A DNA stretch of 60,000 nt from Symsagittifera roscoffensis (lineage: Eukaryota; Xenacoelomorpha; Acoela; Convolutidae). The stretch is from assembly GCF_963678635.1 (NCBI RefSeq), contig NC_087062.1:31026833-31086832 (forward strand), in the 5' to 3' direction. The translations under genes were made by a program, and so were the position numbers. Below are positions 8,745 through 19,986 of this stretch, one piece after another; within the stretch, counting starts at the first letter, position 1, and each line of letters starts with the position of its first letter. Below the pieces are notes generated by a model that ran no database searches, was not told the DNA's origin, and saw nothing but the letters and a program-made list of their open reading frames with translations.

Positions 8745-11725
8745 CTATAGGAGTTCGGATGCTGAGTTGTACAAAATAACGGCATTACCAAATGACGCTT
8801 TCTTCAACTTTGAGTTTTGCAAGCCGTCATCTCTACTGAGCAGTTCGATTGGATAGGTCTTGGTCACGTGTGCTTGCAGTAACCCTTGTGAGAAATAGCT
8901 AGCAATTGTGTTGAGAATATTCCGACGTCTAGGTGGTGGTATGTTAGCTATGGACACCCCCATTGCTTGCAGGTCTTTCGCACACAATAAAAGACTGTTG
9001 ATTAGGAAGGCACAGTTCGATGTTCTGGTCAGGAGAATGCGGCCTCCCTTTCCCATGCATGACAGAGACAGATCCGCCGTCGCTCGGGGGGAGGACGAGG
9101 AGGTGGATCTGTGATTGGATTTATGACTGCCGTTTGTTTGATCACTGTAGATAGAGTTATCGATCTGGTATTGAATATTTCTCCATTTACCATTATTAGA
9201 ACTACTGCTAATACTCCTAGTAGAATAGTGTGATGGTGATTGAGATACAATAGGGTTACCCTCTTTATGGTTGTTGTATCCCTCCAGGGTGAGATTGGGA
9301 CATATGCGACCTCGGGTTTTTACTTTTAAAATTGATGGTGCAGCGGTGGTAGTAGCTGTGACGTCATTACTGTTACTGAAGGGGCGTGTGGGATGATTTG
9401 AGTTGAACTTAGTCTCCGTGGAAATACATGTAGAGGCGCTGTAGTGAGTGTTGTGTTGACCTTTTTCCTTTTTTTCCTGATTGATTATCTGCCTACTTCT
9501 ATTTGCAGTTCCATTTTCCTTATTTGTGAGTAGGAGGTCACATTCGTCTCTGTCTGAACGAGTGTTTCTATTTTTGTTGCTGTTTAGGTTGCTTATTCCA
9601 TGCTTATCGCTTATTCCGCCACAACTTCCATTACTCTTACCATCGCTTCTGCTGCTAATTCCATGTGGTGGCTGATGGACATGATGGAGAGTGGGATTAG
9701 ATGAGTAGTTGGCCGCACTAACACCATTATCTTTACTGTTACTCCAACTACTATTAATACTACCTCTGCTACTCCTGCTTTCCATGCTAAGAGGAGTTTG
9801 GAGTTGAAACACATGCGTAGTGCTTGTAGTATTATGTCCAAGTGTTCTGGTATTTGCTGCTGTATGATCTTTTTTTGGACCTCTGTTATCATGGCGTTCA
9901 TGTTGCTCTGTCATTAATTCATGCTTATGCTTTGGGCTGTTCAAGGCAGTTAGGCCGTGTATGTGATTGTGCATCGGTGTAGCGGACTTGGTATCTTTGA
10001 TGCCGACTGTGTGTTGAATGAAGTCAAGACATGATTGACTGCTGTTGTCTATTGTGGCCATTACGTGTATGTGGTGAAGTGTGGCTAGTTGACTCACTGC
10101 CAGTCCAATATTCTTATGTGCATTCTTCACCATCAACCTTCCACCCTCTGGAACCTATGCAGACAGTTACTTAGGGATTAGCTACAGTTTAAGGTAGCCA
10201 TGGTTTAAAAATTTAATCAGAAATTGACTGAGAAATTTTTGATGGTTTGAAATATAAGACCGTTTTTTCATCGGGTAAGCTTAATAAAACCGAAGGTAAC
10301 ATAACAGAGTCTCAAAACGGAGTCTCTTACCTGTAGTTTTTCATGCAGTGCCCACCAGGCTACCAAATAGTCCACGCCAACTATGGCCCCCTCTGAGAAG
10401 GACATATTGGAGGGTAAGAGACATAAATTGCATGAGCGAGTGACTGCGTAGTCTGAGAACAACTCGCTCTCCGCACAGATACCAAACACCCGATCGCCAC
10501 TCCTTAACTCATTCTGCTCACTCGAATTGGTCCCTACTATTCCTGTAAAAACAAAGAATTTCACTCAAGAGTTATAAATGGATATGCATTTTCGTTTATG
10601 TTGGTTGTTATGAAAAGAGTTAACTTTGCTTTATGAACTTGTTTGTTTTGCTTGGATCGGCTTTTTAGTTTTTTTTTTTAGCTTGGATAGGTCTTTTAGC
10701 ATATGCTTTTCAGTTTGTTAGTTTTTGCTTGGATTGGTTTTTGTAGCTTTGGAATTACCATAATCTATAAGGTAAGCGGGTTTAGTTAGGTTGGTCCATT
10801 TGAGAAATGGCGAGGTGCTTAATGTGCAATGAAACCTGAAATGCTGTAGTAATGGTCGCTGATGCTTTCATGGCTATCAGTTTCTTTTTTGTCTGCTTCC
10901 ATTGCACTCTTCCTCTCTCTGCTATGGTGTGCACAATCGGAAGAAGTGGATAGACTCACTCCTCTCAATTCCACATGCACTTGGTCCTTGTCTCTCATTA
11001 TCACTGGTGTTGCGTCCGACCTAACTCACAAACAGATCAAACAAGGTTGCTAACAAGCAACCAGAACAATAAAATAGAGACAACAAACACGCATTACATG
11101 CACCTTGTTTGTTTTCCAAGTATGTCTGTAGCGCCCGGGTTTAGGGGCTGTGTTTGGCGAGAGGCTATGAATTCATCTTTAGATTTCTATAGTTTGAAGA
11201 ATAGTGTCAAAAAGATTAATTTGATGCTAATTAGTAGTAAGTGGTTAAAAGCCGCTTATACTTTTGAGTGACCCATATTTTGAAAAGGAAATGAATTGAA
11301 TCAATTGTTCGTGGCTAATGACAACGCTTAAAACTTTTTTGACATCTTCGTTCATTTTTCTTCCAATTAAACTAATTTCCTGACTAATTTACTCGCACAG
11401 ACCTGAAGAAAGAAGTCTCCCTCCTTGAAAGAACTCTCTTGACACTACTGTACACCTCTTTATCAGTGCTACTGCACACACTAGAGGTGCTGCTCATTGT
11501 TGTGGTAGAGTAGCCGGCGGAACTAGGTGAAGATATTCGTGGTTTCGTCCATGTTTCATCGGCACTGTTTCGCCGTGAATAGTCACCAGGGCCGGACGCC
11601 AGAGGAATTGTGTAGCTTCGGCCATAGATCTCACCAAGTGAGTCACTGGAACTAATCCCTTCTCTGCCATTCATGGGAATTGCCTCATTTCTTATTTGAG
11701 AGATCGTCTCAGGAGCTTGATTCAT
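8745..11725 (-). CDS. Quinone oxidoreductase-like MDR protein with Ser-rich extension and large low-complexity insertion
   Basis: Four exons read in phase: 11725-11403, 11020-10836, 10542-10331 and 10154-8745 (2130 nt, 709 residues). Each junction has AG acceptors and GT donors; the first donor (CAG/gtctgt) is weak. Residues 1-107 are Ser/Thr-rich and match nothing I know. From about 111 the protein follows a medium-chain dehydrogenase/reductase: ATPVIMRDKDQVHVELRG, then SLSTSSDC, SGIVG, RSGDRVFG (about 183-190), and VDYLVAWWALHEKLQ/VPEGG at the exon 3/4 junction. The beta-alpha-beta segment VKNAHKNIGLAVSQLA (249-264) stands where active members have a Gly-rich motif such as GASGGVG. Residues about 305-605 are Asn/Ser/His/Thr-rich with no homology seen. 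The MDR C-terminus resumes at about 608 (GKGGRILL ... GLLQAHVTKTYPIELL). Subfamily is undecided (CRYZ/VAT1-like or FAS enoyl-reductase-like). Cofactor binding is doubtful. Confidence 0.82.
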
Positions 11726-11748
11726 TTCATGCGGGGTGTGGTGGAAAG

Positions 11749-12102
11749 CAGGGGCTGATCTAGGATTTTCTCGATGGGGGGGGGGGGGAAGCGGGGCGGT
11801 TGATTTTACGAGCGCTCCGAGAACAGTATAAAGACCCTATTTTGACAAATTTAGCGCTGCAGGCAAATTTTTGAAAAAACGGATCAAAAATGCCATTTTT
11901 GGAGCACTTATTGGAAAATTTAGCCCAAAAAGTTGCGTTTTTTCGGCGCGCGCTCTCCTTCAAAACTAGTATATATTGGCGCGCATAGAAAATTTTTAAG
12001 GCTGTTTGGCCGAAAATGGATGTCATAAAATAATACCAAAGGGGGAATCTTTGGTTGGCGAGGGGATTTAATCCATGAGCCCCCTCCCTAAATCCGCCCC
12101 TG
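11749..12102. mobile_element. hAT-like MITE, copy 1
   Basis: The terminal inverted repeats are caggggctgatctagg at the left and, in reverse complement, caggggcggatttaggg at the right. Flanking 8-mers gtggaaag (11741-11748) and gcgaaaag (12103-12110) agree at 6 of 8 positions, as expected for an aged 8-bp target-site duplication. CAG...CTG ends and 8-bp duplications are typical of hAT transposons. The 354-bp element has no transposase frame. Its interior matches the copies at 49791 and 51044 (aaagaccct, ccgcaggcaaa, gcgttttttcggcg, tagtatatattggc). It lies 24 bp upstream of the MDR start codon, so it may form part of that promoter or leader. Confidence 0.88.
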
Positions 12103-12845
12103 GCGAAAAGGTTTGGCATTAAAGTCGAAATGGTTAGTAGTTATCGGAGTGGTTGCAAAGTATCTATGGAAATACGGTTTTAAAATGATATTGTCAATAA
12201 GAAATCTGGTTGCATGTAGATTTTGTTTTTAGTTAATACGTAATAGTGAACAATCGAAGTAGATCCACAAACTGAACACTTGTGCTTGTTGGTTGTAGCT
12301 CACAGATACTTTCCAATTGTGGTTGTTGTCCTCCTCTTTCCAGCCAAAGAAATATGTTATTTTGTTTGTTGTGCTTTATACTTAGAAACAACTTAAAAAT
12401 AACTGCAGTTCTTTTGAAGTTCAGTTGTCAGTCTACTTGTTGATTTTATTGAAGATAAACTGAAAGTATTCTGCCAATGAGTTGTCTTGTTTAATAAAGC
12501 TGATGCAGTTTTTTTAATACTTTGAGAAGAACGATGAATTAAGTCGTGGCAGGTTTCTTTTGTATCATTTGGATCCAATTTATTGCGTAAGAAAAAGCGC
12601 AGGACTTGTGATCTGCGATTTTTCGGAACGAAAAAAAACTACAGTCATGGCACAATTTGATTAATTACAAATGCAGATGACGAAGTAAGAGCATTTTTTC
12701 GCTGCACTAGCTATCAATGTGTAATAGGGTTGGGTTTTTCGCTCGTTTCGGTTTCAGATACTTGAAAGAAAGCTCTCGTGATACCATTTTGAAGTATTTT
12801 TAGTCCTGACCGGGATTCGAAAAAGAAGTCAAGAAAGCTCTCTCA
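12103..12845. other. Spacer, nothing recognised
   Basis: No coding or repeat feature could be supported on either strand. Confidence 0.4.
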
Positions 12846-13560
12846 ATGTTTACGCTTGCGATTAGCAAGCGTTATGAAATTGGAATATAGACCTTTTTTT
12901 CAGGCTAACATTTTGTTTAACAGAACCGCTCAAATAACCTGTTATCTTGGTTCATAATGATTTCAAAGTTCTAAGAGTCTTCGGCATCCTTAGTCTAGAG
13001 GTAACGAATACGCCTGGGACGACAAAGGTCCAGGGTTTGAATCTGACCAGGATCTGTTTTTTTCCAAAGGGAAATTTTCAGTTCCAAAGAAATTGGAGGC
13101 TTATTATTTGTCTGCTTATGTTTTGTCGTCCTAGTTGCCACAATTTTTTTGCTGCATACAATTTTCATTGTGTTGCTTTTTATGTAATCATTTACTACCC
13201 TTGACTTCCCATATGTTCCTTTTTTTTGCTTAAACGTTTTTTCGTCCTAAATGATTTCGGCTTATATATTTTATCGGCCAACTAAACTAGTTTTAGGTCT
13301 TTCGAGGGAATCATAAATTATATGCTTTGCTCCGGATCGCTTAGAATGTTGAAAATTTTACATTAAAACTTCATTAAACGACGTCGAATGCGTTTCTGAA
13401 CGTGTTTTCCACAAATAGAACATTCCAGACAACGTTATGAAGTTTTGGTGGTAGTTTCTTCTATTTTTTTTTTCGTTTTCTCCTTTCCTGTCTGCTAGCT
13501 TGCAATTCATTTTTTTTTGTGGTGTGGCAAGTGATGGGAAGCTTCGTTTCGCCTCTGTCC
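12846..13560 (+). mobile_element. SINE-A copy, near full length
   Basis: The head hairpin is cgcttgcgattagcaagcg (about 12852-12870). It is followed by the conserved tatagaccttttttt and aacagaaccgctcaaat. A tRNA-like region at about 12990-13060 has an internal box B (ggtttgaatctga). The body (tttgtctgcttatgttttgtcg, cctagttgccacaattttttt, atgatttcggctta) matches the copy at 7.6-8.0 kb. A tail with a degraded hairpin (ggcaagtgatgggaagcttcg, ttcgcctctgtcc) lies at about 13520-13560. Confidence 0.7.
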
Positions 13561-13980
13561 AAGAAAAACTGGCTTGAATATTTTTTCCTATTCAGATTCA
13601 GTTTTAAGTTCTCCGCTAGAAAAATGAGTATTGATTGGAATTGCTTCTGATTTTTAAAATTGATTTTAACTCATTTCTGCTAGTTTTTCTTAATACATGA
13701 AGCACAAATATAATATTTTTTAAGTTTCAATGAACGTAGTGGACACTTTTATATTAGTCGTGATGATTTTTGCGGTTTTGCGATTTCTTTTGAACTACTA
13801 CTACTAATGCGTTTATTTTCCGTTTTACCATTGTGGCGGGGTTCGACATCCGGAAAGCGCGTAAACAATAGTTCAGTTCAGATGAGGGCATTCCAGCTGA
13901 TAAATGGAGGATAACATATTTTCCATGCCATTCGATTAAGGCAGTCTGTGGATTTGAGGCCTAAAGTATTCAGGTCTCGT

Positions 13981-14490
13981 TTAACGCAATCGTTCCAGCG
14001 TTTTTAGGCCTTCCTGCTTGTCTTTTCTCCGTTGAACATGGCCATTACATCGTTTCGTCCACAATGCTGATATTCTGACCGATGATGCACGTATTGCGTC
14101 ACTTTCAACGGAAATTATATCACCCAGATAGCAGAACTCTTTCATAGTATGCTTACAAAAATTACAGCTTATTGAATTGGCGCCGACTCCTGTCAAACAA
14201 CAAGCGCATGGTTATTTTCCGGTTTTTTGAGGAATAGACTTTTGGCCTGAAATCAAATGCTTTTCTTATCCGCGCTGAGTTTTAAACCAAGTATTAAACT
14301 TCTCAATAGACTGGGATTCCATTTCAGCGGATATCACAAGGTCTTCTGCATATAGCATATCCCATGGTACCATGGAACGACAGTTTTTTGCAGCCTCTTC
14401 CATTACTGTTTTAAATGCCATCATTACTAAGAGCCGATCCTTGATGCACGCCTAGTTTACTTTTGAAGTAATCGCTGCATCCTTGGGGCC
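13981..14490 (-). pseudogene. Dead RTE-like LINE reverse transcriptase fragment
   Basis: Read on the minus strand from about 14480, the order is GVHQGSALS, a frameshift, then VPWDMLYAEDLVISAEMES with FNTWF, a stop, and finally SISCNFCKHTMKEFCYLGD with the IRASSVRISALW block. This is the order of motifs in RTE-type non-LTR retrotransposon reverse transcriptases (QGSALSP, the PWELLYADDLV palm motif, a Cys-containing C-terminal segment and a CYLGD motif). The catalytic YADD is YAED here. Several frame changes show it is inactive. The fragment lacks the endonuclease and the fingers domain. Confidence 0.8.
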
Positions 14491-14936
14491 GGCGAACTCA
14501 GATTTTTGGAACTCTCTGTTGCCTCGGAGCCATGTACTACTTAGGTACAGCTTGAACAAGTTTGTTTTTCAATATTTTTTAACACTGGATATTGTTTCTC
14601 ACGTCTTTCTTTTAATTGAACTGCATTCGAGGCAAACGTAACAAAGAATGACTTTTTTATTAATTTTTTTGACCGGCTGCCGTGCTATTTTTGCGTTGTA
14701 TCGCAAGTGGTCTGAAGCTCCACTTCGCCTCTCTGTTTTGTGAGGGTTAATTTTTGTGAGGGTTAATTTTTGGAGCTTTTTGGCAGAGGCTGGAAACTGA
14801 ATCTTTTCAGTATGATTTATTCAAGCGGTTTGCATTCGTAATATAACATCTTTATTTTTTCAGATGTAATTGTCTGTCTGTTGTCTAAGCTTGTTAACTT
14901 GAATTAACTGAACAAAGTTAATTGTCTCCTCTCATT
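14491..14936. other. Spacer upstream of the SET gene, with a SINE-A tail
   Basis: A tail hairpin relic (ttgtatcgcaagtggtctgaagctccacttcgcctc) lies at about 14695-14731. An AG after a T-run at 14857-14863 (attttttcag) could be a 3' splice site just before the SET gene, so an upstream exon may exist. I could not identify one. Confidence 0.45.
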
Positions 14937-17900
14937 ATGCTACAAGGATGTTCTGCTACGTGCACTGACTCAGGCGAATGCACATCTCCTGAGACTTCAT
15001 CTCGCTGCCAATGTACGAGTTTGTCAAGTGGTGTAGTACCTTACAAAAACCGAAGACTGACTGATTACTTCTTGCATGAAAGTAGGTCTCCCCCCGTGTT
15101 CGAGTGCCATGAAAGGTGTCCATGTGGTCCCAGCTGTCCATCCAGACTCACTCAGTTTATACGCCACTGGCCATCTCTGTACACCAAGTGAGGCAGTCAG
15201 TATTGTATCTCTCTTTTCATTTTTAAGTATATTAAATATGAATGAACTCTATTGTCCTATCTTTTTTTTTTGTCTTCGGAACAAGCGGTCGAAAGAGTTA
15301 TTTCAAAACTTCTATCATATAGGTTTCATGTTTCGCCTTATTTTTTGACCGGGTAATTTAAGTGCCGTAAAAACAATTTTATAAAACATTTATTTGCCAA
15401 TGTTTCATATTGGAAAAGCATGAACTTTTTCAACGTGTGTGTCAACTTAAACTTTGGTGAAAGATCATCTGAACTAACTTAATGATTTTGAAACAAATCA
15501 AATAAACCTTCAAAAACCAACTACTATAAATCTGTGAGAAGTTTTGTTTAGATTAGTTTCTTCGCAAGTGGGATTGGGCGTGTTCTCTTCAACCGCGATT
15601 CCTAAAGGATCTTTTGTGTGTGAGTACGAGGGAGCGGTAATCTCACACGATAAAGCAGTCAGTAGGATGGAAACGAACTGTGGAACCAAATCTCATAATT
15701 ACGTCATCATATTCAAAGAGAATTATTCTTGTGACGACGATAAACTTACTAATAGGTGAGTTTAAATTTATGAACGATAGAGCATCTATCAGAGTGGAAA
15801 TTTATTTTAATTATTTAACTTGCCAAATCAAGTGATTTTTAACCGGGAACTAAACTTTTTTCCTTAAAACAATTTTTCCTCGTAAAATTTTTCCGTTCAA
15901 CAATTTTTTCCTGTAAATAACTTTGTTCGCAGATTGCAGATCACGTGCTGCCTGAGATTTTTTCATTCAACGTTCTATCTATAGAACAAAGTGTTGCTTT
16001 TTAAAGAAATTTAAGTACATTTGCGAGGGCAAGTGTCTTGTAGTCGGAAACAAGACTTTTTTCCCGTAAACAGCTATTCCTGCATATCTTCTATTCTTCT
16101 CTTCTCTGTACAAATCTTTTCTTTATGATTGAACCATAACATTTCGCAGGCTCCGTCTCACTTGGTCTAAAGATAATGCCGTCGCCTTTGCCCCCTAAGG
16201 TCTGGGGCTCGATTCTCGGCCGAACCTTTTTTTAATCGATTGGCATGCAATTGAAATATTTTGGGTTAAAATTGAATTGTCGGACTTGGTTTGTCTGCTC
16301 AAATTTTGTCGGCGTAGTTGCCTCATCACGGTTTTTGCTTGTGCTGTAAGCAACTTTCATTGGAGTTGCAAGTTTTTTTTTTCAATTTGTGTCTGCTCAA
16401 ATATTGTCGGCTTTGTTTCCTCTTCGTAAGTTTTGTTCCGTTGCTAACTTAATATTCAAATTTCTGGTATAATGAACTTCTATCGAGACATACATGTTGG
16501 TAGACTTAGTTTTTCAACTTTTCATTTTTTCGACTTATGTTGCTCAAGTTTGTGTTGTATCACAAGTGGTGCGAAGCTCCGCTTTGCCGCTTTCTATGTT
16601 TTAACTTAAGTTTTGTGTTTTTCTTCGAAGACAACTGTAAGATCGAGCAACGTAGTATATGGAAGCACTTTGGTGTGGTTTGAGGCAAACGGCAATACAA
16701 TCGTTCGCCATAAGACGATAAAAAACGCTTTCGGGACATTGAGAAGACCTTTTATGTCACAAAATAGCTTGATTGCATAATTTCAATTTTTTCAGTTGTT
16801 AAAACTAAAAAGACACTTAAGATCGAATACTAAAATAGTCGATGCAGTATAACTCGAACTATTTAACCCTATTAAATTTTAGCTGATTTCAACAATTCTC
16901 TGCAAAAAGCGATGTCTGTCAAAAAGCTGTCGAGAAAAACTGGTTGTAATAAATTTGGTTGTCAGACAAATTTAGAGCACAATAGGTTTTTAAGCCAATT
17001 TTAGTTTACAGGCTAATTTGGTTTAAACTGCAATTAATTACGAGAATTTGGAAATAGGAATTCTTTATTCATTACGCCTAGGCAAGTTCTCACAAAAGGA
17101 AATTAGTCAGGAGTCGAGTGAACGGCTGGACAAATAAGGTCTTTTCAGTCGTGATTAGGACTGCAAGCTAATTGTTTTTAAAAAAAAATTGATCGACATC
17201 GAAAATGAGGAGGAGCTTTGTTACGGGCGTGTCCCTTTGTTTTTTACGCCCAAAATCAGAATCCTCTAAAATTCATCGGGATGGGTCGAGTGATATATCA
17301 AATTTAAGCCCTTTCAGTCGTAGTTTGGACGACATCGAGAAATTTCCAAAAAGTTTTTCAAGGTATCGAGAAAAACCGGTTTGAAATTTTTGATTTTTCG
17401 ATAAAGCGAGCGAGCAGTCTCATTTTAATTGCTCCAGTTAAACTAAGTTTTAGGTTTCAGATGTCTTTAATTTGATCTGCCTCTCTTATAAAGATTGTTT
17501 TTGCTGCTCGATTACATGTTTTGCCATCAAAAAAAACTTGTTCTGTTGGATTTGATTTGTCCGTGTTATTAACCAGTACGCAATGACAAAATCCTTGTCT
17601 CGCAAAAAAGGAGTTGACAAGTATCGACTCAACGCTTGTCTACCCAAGTGTTTTCGGCTTTTTCGCCAATAGGTAATTGACTCTGCATGCTTATGTATCG
17701 CAAGTGTTGCGAAGCTTTGCTTCGCATCTGTGTTAATTCTCACCTGTTATTTGGAGGCTTGTCAAAATGGCATTTTTTGCGCGATCTCTCAAAGTGGACT
17801 GCGCCCCCTCTCCCGAAAAAATTCACATTTATACGTTCAATTTATACCGTTCAATTGTTTGGTTGATTGGGAGCTTGTCAACTATTTCTTGGAACATATA

Positions 17901-18832
17901 TTTTCTTGTAATTGCATTGAATTACTTTACATTAGACATGAAGGAAGGAGATGGAGACATTTATTTTCATAGGAGGTCACCTAACTAGATTGAGAGTGAA
18001 ACTTTAAGGTCAATCTGTGTTGCGTTTCTTTCTGCTAACTAGCAATTGATAAGACTTTCCAATGCTTAGGAACAGCAATAATGTGGTAATGACGTGTATC
18101 GATGGAGCAGAGGAAGATTGTGATAGTAGTGGAGGTGATTGTGGTGTGTTTGGGTTTGGGAAGAGAGTGAACCACTCTTGTGATCCAAACCTTCTCCTGG
18201 TTCCAGTCCGAGTGGACAGTGAAATACCCCATATATGCATGTTCGCAGTGAGGGATATTCAACCGCACGTAGAACAACTCTGCTACAGCTACAGGTTCAT
18301 AGCATTCAAAAAGTCGAATGTTTAGACAATGTATACACGAGGGACAAGACGAACCTACGAGCTGTTGAGCTCTATACGAAGACCTGCTAACTTTTTGGTA
18401 TCTTTTTTTTTGAGTTGGGTATTAGTGCTTCAAGCTTCAATTGATCATGAAAGATGACCAAATGTAGGAACATAGTTCTTCTTATTTTGTTTCTTCTTTT
18501 TTTTTGTTTTCGCTCAGTTAGCGTCTACTGAAAGTATTGCCGTCTTTGTGGTCACTCGTTCGGTAAAAGCTTATTTAATGCTGTTGGTTATGTGTCATGA
18601 CTGTTTTTCTGGTATTGATTTTTCACCTACAAAATTTTTTATTTTATCAGTTTAATTTTTCAATGTTTTTCGAGTATTTTTTGACTTTCGAGTGGTTTTA
18701 TAATATAGCTTTCATTTCCGTACTGAGATGAAATTTTTCAGCAGTGGAGCACGGGAGGTGTCCTTGTGTGGGAAAGTGTGTCTCTGTGGAGCAGAGAATT
18801 GTGTCAAGTTTCTACCCGAAGTCATTAGATGA
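14937..18832 (+). CDS. SETMAR-like histone-lysine N-methyltransferase
   Basis: Four exons join in phase: 14937-15187, 15552-15755, 18070-18294 and 18742-18832 (771 nt, 256 residues). The pre-SET region (exon 1) has nine cysteines from GCSATC to CPCGPSC, the number needed for a three-zinc cluster. The SET domain starts with GLGVFSS, IPKGSFVCEYEGAVIS and NYVIIF in exon 2, and continues in exon 3 with GKRVNHSCDPNLLLVPVRVDS (NHSC at 186-189) and QLCYSY, which keeps the catalytic Tyr. Exon 4 supplies a post-SET CxCxxxxC (VCLCGAENC) and FLPEVIR before the stop. The best match from memory is the SET half of SETMAR; no mariner transposase is fused. SETMAR-type enzymes act in the nucleus on histone H3. 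An acidic, Cys-containing insert (EEDCDSSGGDC) precedes the NHSC motif. The start is uncertain: ATG 14937 opens directly on the pre-SET, and an upstream exon joining at GATGTTC (14947) is possible. Confidence 0.88.
15820..16615 (+). mobile_element. SINE-A copies inside intron 2 of the SET gene
   Basis: Two head-like starts are seen: ccgggaactaaacttttttcc near 15850, and gcgagggcaagtgtcttgtag followed by acaagacttttttcccgtaaa near 16021-16071. A tRNA-like part lies at about 16160-16220 (ggtctaaagataatgccgtcg, ggggctcgattctcggcc as box B). The body is tttgtctgctcaaattttgtcg, cgtagttgcctcatc, tgctgtaagcaactttcattg. The element ends with a tail hairpin gcgaagctccgctttgc at 16571-16587. Confidence 0.7.
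17280..17735 (+). repeat. CCGGTTTGAAA repeat and SINE-A tail in SET intron 2
   Basis: The phrase ccctttcagtcgtagtttgg with gtatcgagaaaaaccggtttg (about 17310-17400) is shared with about 47100-47200 and 53495-53545, marking a dispersed repeat of unknown type. A separate tail hairpin gcgaagctttgcttcgc lies at 17709-17725 with the usual preceding tatcgcaagtg. Confidence 0.6.
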
Positions 18833-19986
18833 ACAGAAGAGATAATACAAGAGAAGACGTAATCAGGAAGGAAAGAGGCGGGCAACGAAATTGTGAGGAC
18901 CGTGACGCTCTCTTGATGGAGGCTGGTGTTGCGAGTGAGATGCACTGGTATTTTGTAAACAAGCTTCCAAAGGGACATTCTGGATGGTTTTTCAGAGTTC
19001 TAGGATATATCGAATGGAAGAAAAAAGCGGCTGCTGCTGGTGATGATCAAGTTTCAAATGAAGCTGCAACTTGCAATGCCAAGAGCTGTCTGGAATGGGT
19101 TTAACTATGTGGTTTATTATTCTGAGGGGAGATAAGCTGACAATCCGCAGTTTAGCCATCTCAGTCAGGGGAAGATGACGAAGAAAGAGGAAGGAGACGA
19201 CTGCCCATTAACATTTAATCAACAAAACCAACACAGCCTGCACGCAGAAGCCACCAATCCACACCACTCAAACCAATTCCAACCGGCAGATGACACAATA
19301 TAACTAACATACAGCAATCGCAGCGCCATACCAAAGTGGTCTATAAACTCCGCAGACATTAAGCACGCAGCCTAGCAAATAAGTATCCATTCAATAAAGC
19401 ACAGAGACAATGTTAATTCTTTTATCAAACATCTGAACTCACTGCAAAACAACCACTTTCCTCAAAACTGATCCTCGTTGAGACCAATTGCAATTGTGAG
19501 CACATAATCAAACACCAATTCCTAGTCTTCTTTTTTGAAAAATATAGTGAATTTATTTTTACTTTAAACTGCCTTTTCTTCATCGAGGCTGGAAAGCAAA
19601 AAGTGAAAAAATAAAGCTCTAAACAACTTCATTCGGAACGAAGTTAGGTTTGCGAAGAATTTCCAGGTCGAAATGATTTATCACAATCCAGATAGAATTA
19701 GGTTAATAGTTTGTGACGCCTAATTTATGACGCCCCTGCTGTTAATTTGCACCAATTTTCAGATTGTGTAGCTCAACTCGCCTTGTTTATAAACCCTTGC
19801 GATATCTATTTGGCTTTGTTAGCTTAAACTGCTCGGATATTTCAGACCTAGATGATGTTCATCGCAATGCGATAACCTCAAGTTATTCGTTACCGAAAAC
19901 ATTTTCACTTGAACATTGGACATTATGTGAAGAGGCTGAGGCTCCGTTTCAATCGCAATATTATTTGCATCTGAGTCACAAAGATT
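18833..19986. other. SET gene 3' region and RNF180 upstream region
   Basis: No further coding region is supported. AATAAA at 19393-19398 could be a polyadenylation signal for the SET gene. The frame at 19764-20012 leads into the RNF180 start in a different phase and has no recognisable domain; it is probably leader or upstream intergenic sequence. Confidence 0.4.

Noticed and set aside
9000-9850. The low-complexity part of the MDR gene as an unspliced intron
   Set aside because: It stays open in the correct frame for about 900 nt with biased Asn/Ser/His/Thr content, and no GT-AG pair joins the two MDR halves better than reading through. RNA data could still overturn this.
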